64,000 nucleotides of DNA, from assembly GCF_014839805.1 (NCBI RefSeq), contig NC_051118.1:124001-188000 (forward strand), given 5' to 3'. Below, piece by piece: positions 36,001 to 45,600 of this stretch. Origin of the DNA: Manduca sexta (Eukaryota > Arthropoda > Insecta > Lepidoptera > Sphingidae). Under the pieces are notes generated by a model. That model was not told the origin of the DNA. It saw nothing but the letters and a program-made list of their open reading frames with translations, and did not search any database. Position 1 is the first letter of the stretch, and each line of letters opens with the position of its first letter. The position numbers and the translations under genes are program-made.

Positions 36001-38998
36001 GGACAGCGCCTCGTTTGGTAAGCACATTTTTCTTTAATCGTACAAGTTTAACTGCCGCCAAACTTCTAGTTCGCTCCTCAGTTCCTGTTCTTGGTAACTG
36101 CGTGGAGACAGCGAACAGAGTCTGTATACTACCTACTACACACTTTAGCATGTAGCTGTGGCAACTTAAGAGCAAACTAGCAAGGATATTGTTGATTAAA
36201 AAATGTGTGTTATATGCTTGAAGGTTTCTTACATTTAATTCAGCTGGAAGATTTAAATACATAAATCTGCTTTTCGTGTGACACAATATTAATATATTGC
36301 CATTCTAATTTGAGCATAATGTGTTTGTTTTTTTTCAGGTTGTAGCCCTTGATCTTATATGTACAGCATGTTGGACCACGGCCCAAGAGCCTATACATAC
36401 TTCAGCTGTAACAATGTTAGTAGAAGCTGCGTGCTCTGTAATAGAATGTTGGAACTCTGGACTCGCTCCCATCAAATAATTCCATTAAGGACAAATATTC
36501 CACATCATGTTTATAGCAGAAATATCATTTGAGAAAGACTTGCACCATTGGAGGTGCATATAATGAAAGATTATATTCATTTAACTAATATGGTGATTGG
36601 CAAAACTGAATTGATAAATAATACCATAACAACAACCCTCCTGCACAATACTCAGATAATATTTTATAAAACAATGTAGGTGGTGAGGAAATAAATAATA
36701 TGAACTGAAAATATTTTTTTATTTGTTTAATTTAATCCTACATGCCCTAAGAGTCTACTAAAAGTGTGTAAAATATGCCATGCTTCTGATGAAGCGTGAA
36801 TGCTCAACAGTGCGCCTCTGTCTGTCTCTTCGGGGAATACGTACGTATATATAGAAAATACATAAATTCGGAAGGGTACTCTTAGAGGATGTAAATACTA
36901 TAACTACATAATAAGATACCTTTTTACTTATAAAAAATTATATGAACCAAGTCTTAAAATAGCCTGATTTAAGTAAAAAATGATCAGACACCTAGTGATG
37001 AATATTTAGGGCTTATATATATATTAGATAGGTACTTATATCAATAAAAAGCATATTTAAAGCTTAAATGATAGGACTATAAATCTACCTTGAACATTGA
37101 AAAACTTTGAATGTTTACTATCAATTATAACCTCAAAATCTCATCTTTTTTTTGGATTAATGAGATATCCCAGCTTGTCCGGTTTATAAATAATATGTCA
37201 TGAGAATTTATTAATGATTCTAAATATTAAAATCATTTTTCCATTGCTGTTGGTTCCAGGGCGAATTATGTATGGGCACAGAACAATGTCCTTTACAATT
37301 TTTTAATTTATGAAGTTAATGACAATTCGTTTTTTTGTAAGTATGATTAAATATGGTTAAATTACTCCATGACTGAGTTAATCCAGGAAGATTATTACTG
37401 TAAATAGGAATATTTTTAAGTAATATTTGAAGTAACATGTAACCTGTTTTATTAACAATATTAATAAACAGACTCAGTCAGAGTAGTACTGAACTTATGA
37501 AAAATTGGCTTTAATTAACCTTTGCGCACGGTCGTTTCCAAACCGGCAGCAATCCTCCTTCCATTCGGAAACGGTAAATAGTGACAATACCATCAGGCGA
37601 CCCACTTACACCATCGCCGCGTTAGAAAAAGGGTTATTGTGTTTTCAGGCACCGGTCGATTGGTGCTAGTAGGAGACGAGAGAGTTAGCGTCCAGGGTTT
37701 GTCCAGTTTCGCAACGATACGCGCAACGGCATGCGTTTACGCCGGGAAGTGGATGTACGAAGTGCAACTTGGAACTAAAGGAATTATGCAGGTACAATGT
37801 TCTTGGAGTCCTCATTAGTAATCTAGTAATCCTGTGATGGTGGAGGTAGTATATCTTATGTTATCTTTTTCTTACTAATATAATGATTACTTATGTTTAC
37901 ACGAATGTTAAACATTGAAATAATAATTGTCCATCATGTGACCACGGCTGTAAAATCTTCGAAACCTCAGGAGAAAATTATAATATAAAAAAACTGCGAT
38001 AAAGTCCGAAAAATATTTTTGTTTAAATGTTCTTACGAATAAAATATATCATAAATGCGAAAAAAAAACATAAAAAATGAAAATGTTTGGTTGTTTATAT
38101 GTTAGAAGTAAACACAGTAACTGCTAACTAAATATTGATGAAATTTGGTGCACGCATAGACCATATATTTTTCAGGTAATTTACTCCTGTTCGAAATATT
38201 TGAATGTTCAATTCGATTTTTAAATAGATGACGCCAGCGTCGTACAGATGGCGCTATGGGTTTCTACAGCAATTCAGGGTTTTTTTGTAGCTGGAAAACA
38301 GGACATACTAAGACTTCCAATGCTAATGACAAGTGAGATGCAATACCATGCAGTGCTTTATACATAAATGTTCTTAATGAGGTTTCTGGGCCGACCTAGT
38401 TATTACCACGATATTTTCACGACGTATTATCACGAGAACGGTATTTTTTTACGCTCGCAGCAAACGCACCTGATGGTAAGCGAACTTGCAGCCAGGTTGA
38501 TTATCGACTTAGAAGACAGAACACCTCGCAAATGAATACAATTTTGCCGGTGTTGCACGTTGGATTTCCTCTTCAAAAAATAACTGCAAATGAATCATAC
38601 AAGACCTAAAATAATTGTATAAGTTGTTTTTTCTTATCTCCTATGTTTCTCTGTGTTGTTAGAATGTGTCTCTGTGGAGTGCGTGTTGTGTGCATGTAAG
38701 CCGTTGGAGGAGGATGGTCTTCGCGTTTGTGCAAGCCCCCCAGTTTTTATTACTATTCTTGCACTTACATAGGGTTTTCCTAGGGGGCGGGGGTCCGCTA
38801 TTGGATACGTTGTCTCGCCCCCACTGGATTTGTCAATAATTCTAGGTTATATGTGTATAGGTTGGTTGGTGCACGGCCTCCTGCATGTTTTCCATGGATA
38901 CGGGAGTGGGCGATACGGCCCACTCATACGGGTACGATGGTGGCAGGGTGAGGAAGTGGAACGTGGCCACGTCACCATACGGACAACCGTGGCTGCCA
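33049..38998 (+). CDS. RNF123: RNF123 (KPC1) E3 ubiquitin ligase, N-terminal part
   Basis: Five exons: 33049-33179, 33791-33902, 34744-34813, 37649-37791 and 38861-38998, with GT..AG borders and matching phases (2, 0, 1, 0). They give 198 codons with no internal stop. The start is one of two tandem ATGs (33049, 33052) with an in-frame TAG at 32998. From about residue 95 the frame matches the RNF123 SPRY domain: [18 protein letters not shown], then [23 protein letters not shown] and [19 protein letters not shown]. In mammals RNF123 is the catalytic subunit of KPC, a cytoplasmic ligase for p27Kip1 and NF-kB p105; that role is inferred for this homologue. The fifth exon is cut by the N run in mid SPRY. 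The rest of the gene lies on the opposite strand at 47,879-62,304. Introns hold a nested gene, SINEs and a MITE. Confidence 0.9.
33477..33625 (+). repeat. Repeat E copy in RNF123 intron 1
   Basis: GGCAAAGGGTCCACATAACCCGATTCCCGTCGGCTTCC to TTTTACCCTTCGCCACTAC, the same ends as the copy at 40605-40775. Confidence 0.6.
33970..34350 (+). repeat. SINE-A 3' part split by a MITE
   Basis: TTGCCAACCAGCGCTGATTCAGCGTAGTAGACTAA and, after the insertion, GGTTTTAACCCTATCATTAGTGGAGGAATCCCGTGCCCAGCAGTG..TTCAGGGCTGG are consecutive parts of a degenerate SINE-A. Confidence 0.7.
34005..34276. mobile_element. Foldback MITE with about 65-bp TIRs, TAA duplication
   Basis: The left arm (CGCCCGTATTTATAAACGTTATTTATC...) and the reverse complement of the right arm (CGCCCGTATTCATAAACGTTATTTATC...) agree with few mismatches over about 65 bases. 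Both ends are followed by TAA (34002-34004 and 34277-34279). A three-base TAA/TTA duplication and long TIRs fit a Tourist-like (PIF/Harbinger-mobilised) MITE. No coding frame in the 272 bases. It sits in an intron of RNF123. Confidence 0.85.
34375..34590 (-). repeat. SINE-B copy in RNF123 intron
   Basis: GGCACGACAACAAAGTGGCTCCACTGCACCTGATGGTAAATGG to GGCGGGTTTTAACACC; minus orientation, slightly diverged. Confidence 0.8.
35360..35590 (+). repeat. Retroelement-tail scrap
   Basis: TTAGCGACCCGACCTGGCTTCG and GATCCGCCCGTGTGAACGATTTTCCGGGATAAGG are the familiar 'CGCCCGTG..GATTTTCCGGGAT' tail strings also seen at 18620-18660. Confidence 0.5.
35913..36479 (+). CDS. Small CxxC zinc-binding-like protein, nested in RNF123 intron
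   Basis: Two exons, 35913-36017 and 36339-36479, joined in phase 0 by a GTAAGC donor and a TTTTTTTTCAG acceptor, encode 81 residues. The start ATG follows an in-frame TGA at 35874. The protein begins [10 protein letters not shown] and has a second pair in DLICTACW, i.e. CxxC - 36 residues - CxxC-W, with QQWTAPRL between. Two spaced CxxC pairs suggest one zinc site, loosely like the ZAD domain or short CxxC/CxxCW proteins common in Lepidoptera; I cannot name the family. No DNA-binding fingers follow. AATAAA lies at 36690-36695, so a short independent transcript is plausible. Same strand as the host gene; it could also be a domesticated transposon piece. Confidence 0.6.
36700..37648. other. RNF123 intron sequence, nothing recognised
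   Basis: AT-rich intron between the nested gene and the fourth exon. No repeat family of this window could be assigned. Confidence 0.5.
37885..38035 (+). repeat. Hairpin-family copy in RNF123 intron
   Basis: TTATGTTTACACGAATGTTAAACATTGAAATAA, TGTGACCACGGCTGTAAAATCTTCGAAACCTCAGGAG and AACTGCGATAAAGTCCGAAAAAT in order; most of the left arm is deleted. Confidence 0.7.
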
Positions 38999-39498
38999 NN
39001 NNNNNNNNNNNNNNNNNNNNNNNNNNNNNNNNNNNNNNNNNNNNNNNNNNNNNNNNNNNNNNNNNNNNNNNNNNNNNNNNNNNNNNNNNNNNNNNNNNNN
39101 NNNNNNNNNNNNNNNNNNNNNNNNNNNNNNNNNNNNNNNNNNNNNNNNNNNNNNNNNNNNNNNNNNNNNNNNNNNNNNNNNNNNNNNNNNNNNNNNNNNN
39201 NNNNNNNNNNNNNNNNNNNNNNNNNNNNNNNNNNNNNNNNNNNNNNNNNNNNNNNNNNNNNNNNNNNNNNNNNNNNNNNNNNNNNNNNNNNNNNNNNNNN
39301 NNNNNNNNNNNNNNNNNNNNNNNNNNNNNNNNNNNNNNNNNNNNNNNNNNNNNNNNNNNNNNNNNNNNNNNNNNNNNNNNNNNNNNNNNNNNNNNNNNNN
39401 NNNNNNNNNNNNNNNNNNNNNNNNNNNNNNNNNNNNNNNNNNNNNNNNNNNNNNNNNNNNNNNNNNNNNNNNNNNNNNNNNNNNNNNNNNNNNNNNNN
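38999..39498. other. Assembly gap of exactly 500 N
   Basis: An unbroken run of 500 N. A round length is normally a placeholder for a join of unknown size, as used by scaffolding programs. It cuts an RNF123 SPRY exon on the left, and the sequence on the right does not continue that exon. Open frames across it are artefacts. Confidence 0.97.
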
Positions 39499-39631
39499 GT
39501 TTGTGTTTAGAATTTATATATTAATGATAATTTTATATTGTTAAGTGATAGATATTTGTGATAGATTACCAATGAAACCAAAGCAACCCTTAATTGTCCT
39601 ATAATGTCAGTTATTCACGATCATATTTCAG

Positions 39632-42600
39632 GGACTACCTGGTGTAGACGGTGCGACGGGCATGCCAGGGTTACCAGGGGAAAGGGTCCTGTTGGGCCAT
39701 CAGGGCCTCCAGGGAAAGAGGACCTGAAGGGCCACAGGTAATTGAGTAGAAATGAAATTATATTTTTGAAGTATGAAGGCGATTTTAAATAATTGTAGGT
39801 ATTTATTGATTTTGTAAGACATTGATAGGTATTCAAGCAAATGAAAAATTTTTTATATAATTAAAACTTGTAGAAATAAGCTCGATAAGAATATAACTGG
39901 CTTTCATCGAGAATGATGTAAATGTATTGTTTAAAATGTTGTAGGGTCCCGAAGGCATTCCCGGGCGACCAGGTGCCCCGGGACCTCCAGGTGTTTCAAC
40001 ACCAGTGGTGTCGGGGGCTAGCCTCCCAGGCCCTCCAGGAACTCCAGGTGAAAGGGAATGGTAATTTCATATATTTTTTTATTTACAGAAATGACATTTT
40101 GACATGATAATATTAAATATGATAATTTCTATTAAATCATGTAAATTCTTTTTCATAACTATGAGACGTGGCGAGCAATCCTTCTCTAGATAATAGTAAA
40201 AGAATTTAAATTTTAACATAAAAATACCAATAATAGCATAATAAACTTGATCACTGTTTTTATTAAAATATTTCTTAATGCTTTTATTTATCTTTTTTTA
40301 TTTTTTAAAACAGAATTTAACATTACAGTTAAAGTACACATATTATATTTATATATAATAATATTTTTGTATGTATTTATTTATTTATACGTATATACAT
40401 ATATTTATTAATTATTATATGATTTCTGGATATTTTGAATTTCTTACCTCCCCTTTCATACACCTACCATGATTATCTCTGCACCATCCTAAGGTTGACT
40501 GGTAGAGAATGCCTATGGCATAAAGTTCGCCTGTATACTTTTGTATATGAAGTGCTAAATATATAAATAAATTAACAGAAACAGTTAGTGTCACTCTACA
40601 GCATTAGAGGACCCATATAACCCGATTCCTATCGACTTCTTTCGTAATTTATGTAAAATCTAACTATCATTAGAACGATTTGCAGACTGCATTTATTCAT
40701 ATCAGAACATAAGTAAATACTGTGGGTTACCTTTCGGAGCATTTCGCTCTTCGCCACTTCTGCAGCGACATCCGAAGTCAGGACCAATATCAACTGTTTC
40801 TTATCTGTTTGCTTTTTTAATTTTCGAGGGTGTGTGAAGTCTACCAATCCGCACTAGGCCACGGAGCATTTCACTCTTCGCCACTGCTTCAAGCGACATC
40901 CGAAGACAGGACCAATATCAACTGTTTCTTATTTGTTTTTTTTTTATTTTCGAGGGTGTGTGAAGTCTACCAAGCCAGCGTGGTGGACTAAGGCCTAATC
41001 CCTCTCAGTAGTAGAGGAGGTCCGTGCCCAACAGTGGGACAGTATATAATACAGGGCTGATATTATGTTTTTTGCAGAAAGGCGATCGAGGCTTTCCCGG
41101 GTTACCAGGTAGGGACGGCGTGGACGGCGTACCTGGAGCACCGGGACAGATGGGACCTCCGGGACCCGCGGCGCCGCCTAGCGTGATAGTCGAGGTAAGT
41201 TGTGGACTAGCACCTGCTTTAGAGTGGATGGTAGGGGTTGCTAGGTCTTAGGGGATGGGCTAAGACCTGAATGGCATTGACTCTGTAGGTCTTTGGGGAC
41301 CTGAGTTTAAGTTAAAGATAATTTTCCTCGTGAACAAGTGACAAGGGAGTGAACAAGCCTTGGGATTAAAAATAAAAATGCACAGCATAGTGACCCCATT
41401 GCACCTGATGGTAAATAGAGGGGGGCCCAATAGAATGTCGAATGACATACATACATAACATCACGCATTTATCCCCGAAGGTATGCAGATGCGCAACTAG
41501 GGCACCCACTTTTCGCCAAGTATGTTCCGTCCCATGATGTGATAGGGGCGAGCCTATCGCCATATCGGGCACAAATTCCAGACTCCGGGCTGATACTGAG
41601 CAGAAAAACCCAAATATCACTTTGCCCGACGCGGATTCGAACCCAGGACCTCAGAGCGCTATTGTACCGGGAATGCGATACAACTACGCCACCGAGGCAG
41701 TCGAATGACGAGAGATAATTATCTCGGCAGTCGACACAATTATGCCGGCCTGTTGCAACCGGATATACATAGGCTGATCCCGGAACGCGACACACTTACC
41801 TGGGCCACTATGGTGGGTTTTAACACCTTGTGTACGGTGGTCGCTATCCCGGCGGATATAAAATATATCCTACCACCAGCAAATATATTTCAAAACTAAT
41901 GATATATCTATTATTATAGGACCCTTTCATTTAATTTTATCCGTGGTGCTTTATAACTAGCTTATCTAGTTGTAAACGTCCCTATCCTTGAGGTTAAATC
42001 GCCTCTTTACATCATGATTTTGTCACCCGCTCTGGAGGGAAGTGGACAATTAACATTTCCAACTCCTCCCTATCTTTCTATTTGATTAATTTCGTTGCGG
42101 GATAATGACAAATTAGTTTTCCCTGAGACTCGCCGAGCTTCACTGCTTGGTGTCATAAAATGCGTGCCACTGCTGATCCTGGCTTACAGGAATTGTAGTG
42201 GTGGGTGTGAGGGCGGGAAAGTCTCTATATCTATTATATAGTATTGTTTTCACGCAATTTATGTTATATTTTTTAAGAAGCGATCGTATCTTCACTTGCA
42301 GAATCCGTCGATAACGGACAACGAGGTTAGAAATATTTGCGAAGGCATTGTAAGAGGTAATATAATTATGTTTTATATATTTTTATTAGATTTTCATATA
42401 AATAAACTGTACTTTCAATTAATGAAACCCTCTTAGCCGAATTTTGGCTACGGCGGATATCAGCCAGGCATGCAAGAGATATTAAAGTGCACAAGTGTGT
42501 GCGCAATACAGGAACACTCTTTGTTCCTTCACTCATAGTCCGGTGAGACGACAATCCGACATGACCGGAGAGAGATCAGGCGCAAAACCAACAGCTTTAC

Positions 42601-45600
42601 GTATTTTCCGAGGCACGGGGTACACTTAACTTCCTGACTCCGAACTGCGACAGAATTCTTTAGATTAAAACTCAGTCACAATTATTTTTGGTCCGAGAAC
42701 TTCAGCGCGGTAGTCGCACTCGTACCGTGTATGCACTACAACTACGTCACCGAGGTTGTCACTTTACACACATTAGATACTGTACATAAACAGTAATAAA
42801 TGATATTGTTTTAAATAAATAATTGTATTTTATTTGTAATTTGATATTAATGTAAATCTTAATTAAATGTACAGAAAGAATAAGCGAACTGCGAGCATCA
42901 TTGGCGTTGGATCCGACTCACTCGGTGGTCGGCAAACGAGGTCCTACAGGGAAGCCAGGACCTCCCGGACCGCCAGGTAAAAATGCTAATTTTATTTTAA
43001 TTTAGCAACAAACAGCCAAACATATATATTTTTACAATAATAAGTAAGATTCTTATTCTAATATTAGCAAAGGTATAGAGCTCTAGTGCAGAATGGAACA
43101 ATTAACAATGATACATTTTGAGTCTTCATGAATAATACATAAATAATTAGGATGTAAGAAAAATAAATAAAACAGAGGTGTTTGACAATAAGAAAAAGGA
43201 GAAATCTTGTATTATCTATATTATTATATAAAGCTGAAGATTTTGCATAACAATTTCTTATATTTACGCGAATGTTAGACATTGAAGTAAAACGTTGGGA
43301 GAAAATAATACTTAATATAAATAACCTGAAGAGTTTGTTTTTTGATATTCGAACACGCTAATCTCAGGAAATACTAGTTCGCAGAATTAAAAAAAACTTT
43401 TAGTTATACCTAGTCTTGCCATAAATATTGTAATAAAGAAAAAAGAAAATTGTTAACTGCAAATAACATTTATTACTTTTACAGTGTGTCAGTTTAATAC
43501 ATAAATATAAAACAATTAAAAATATAAAAAGCTTATTCGAAGTGGTCTCCATTGGCCGCAATACAGTCCTTTAAACGATGAGGCCAGTTATCAATAGAAG
43601 CACGCACTCTTTCCATGGGAAAATTCTTCACTGCCAATCGTATAGATTGTTTTAGGGACTCCAAATTATCATGGCGTTTAGAGCAAGCTGTACTCTCTAA
43701 AACTGACCACAAATCATAATCCAGCGGATTAAGATCGGGACTAGACGACGGCCAGTCTTCAGCTCTGATGAAGTCCGAAACGTTCGATTCCAACCAAGAC
43801 TGCGTGGACCGAGCTTTATGACCCGGCGCCGAGTCTTGCTGGAAGGACCATACTTGGTTATTGAACATGGTGATGTTAAGGGGCTTAACTACCTTCTCAA
43901 GAATGGTATCTTGATACACTTGTGCCGATGTTTTGATACCTTTTCACAAAAATATGGCTCAGTCACTCCTTCATAGCTAACACCCCACCAAACCATCACT
44001 GAAGTCGGATAATGTCCACGTTGCACTCTGTCGACTAATTGGGAAGCTTCCTTAGAGCTTTGAGCATAAATACGGTCATTTTGTTTGTTAAAATGTTGCT
44101 CAATTGTAAAAATTTTCTCATCCGTAAACAAAATTTTTCTGTGACCTCCCTTTGCGTACCGCTTCAGTAGTTGTTTCGATTTTACCACCCTATTCTTCTT
44201 TAAATTATCAGTTAAGAAATGGCCAGTGCGTCTCTTATAGGCTGCAAGTCCTAAGTCATCTTTTAAAATACGCGACATGGTTCTAGGTGCTATCTTCATT
44301 TCCCGAGATAAAATCTTTTGCTTTCGGACAGGATTTCTTCGAATTCTTTCCCTTACTGCTTTGACCACCTTTTTCGTACGAACACTACGTGGACGGCCAG
44401 ATCTTTTCTGTCACAAACAGAGGAGGTCTCATTGTACCTATTAATAGCCCGGTACACAAACATTTTACTAATACCAAGTGTATGGAGAGTTTTAAAATTG
44501 CATTTGGCTCCATACCTACTTTGTGTAATGCTATCACAGCGATTCGGTTCTCTTTATCACCCCACACCATTTTAATATCGCAAAATATTTTACAATGTAT
44601 TGGCGCCAAAATGAGAAAACACAATGAACAATCGTATAAAAATGACAGATTCGAAATTCAAATGTAATATTTTTTTATAATTAAGTGTAACAGTATTTAT
44701 GGCCAGACTAAGTAGATAACCACTATAGGCTATATAACATCATGCTAATCAATAGGAGCGGAATATCAATAAAAAATGTAAAATCGGGGAACAATTATTT
44801 CTTTTGAGAGGGTCCGTGGCGCGCGTGGCGTAAACCATTAAATTTACGCAACAATCATGCACGTCGCAATTGTTTCTCTTAAAAGATTTGAAAACATGTA
44901 TTTTAAAAGAAATACCCCAGCCGCATCTATCGGCCTGTTTGAACGCGATAAACTCAAAAACTAACCAACGGATTTCATAATGATTTCTTATGTTTACGCG
45001 AATGTTAGATATTGAAATTAAACTAATTTTCCGGATTCTATCGCGGTTTTTTGTTTTTTAGTCCCCCCGTGACCATGAAGGCTGCAAAGACTTCGAAACG
45101 TCGGGAGAAAAAAAAAAAACCGCGATAGAATCCGGAAAATTAGTTTAATTTCAACGGATTTCAATTAAATCTGACTTAAAATTTTCATATTGGTAAAATT
45201 TTTAAAAGATTACAATACATGATTCCCGCCTTATTTATGTTTTGGCATTATTGGTAATTTTCGCTACAAAATACAAAGAATTATGTGATACAAATAATTA
45301 GATTTATGCAAATAATATTAAATAGAACCCTGTAATATTGAGCCAGCGTCTTTTTGATATCATAACCAAAACTAAGTTTTAAAACATAATACAAATTCCA
45401 CACAGGAAATCAAGGATACACAGGAGAACCGGGGCCCCGAGGATACCCGGGCGAAGCCGGCGAGCCGGGTAGACCGGGCAGTCCTGGAATTCGAGGAGAT
45501 AAGGGTGATAAGGGCGAAAGGGGACCTGCAGGACTGGGATTACCTGGAATAGAAGGACCGAGAGGACCACCAGGTAATGACGCAAATGTTATTTATATAT

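Larger units (their letters stand above)
43200..44950 (+). repeat. Repeat R2 copy carrying two insertions
   Basis: Blocks of the 2640-2905 repeat occur at 43205-43245 (TATATTATTATATAAAGCTGAAG), 43325-43410 (GTTTGTTTTTTGATATTCGAACACGCTAATCTCAGG) and 44711-44880 (AGTAGATAACCACTATAGGC..TTTTGAGAGGGTCCGTGGCGCGCG). A hairpin-family scrap (43250-43300) and a maT mariner separate them. Confidence 0.65.

Noticed and set aside
35828..36286. 152-codon minus-strand ORF
   Set aside because: Antisense to the CxxC gene and its intron, no domain, and the plus-strand exons have proper splice sites.
38830..39544. Two long plus-strand ORFs of about 220 codons
   Set aside because: Almost all codons are N; only the left 114 bases are coding, in the frame of an RNF123 exon.
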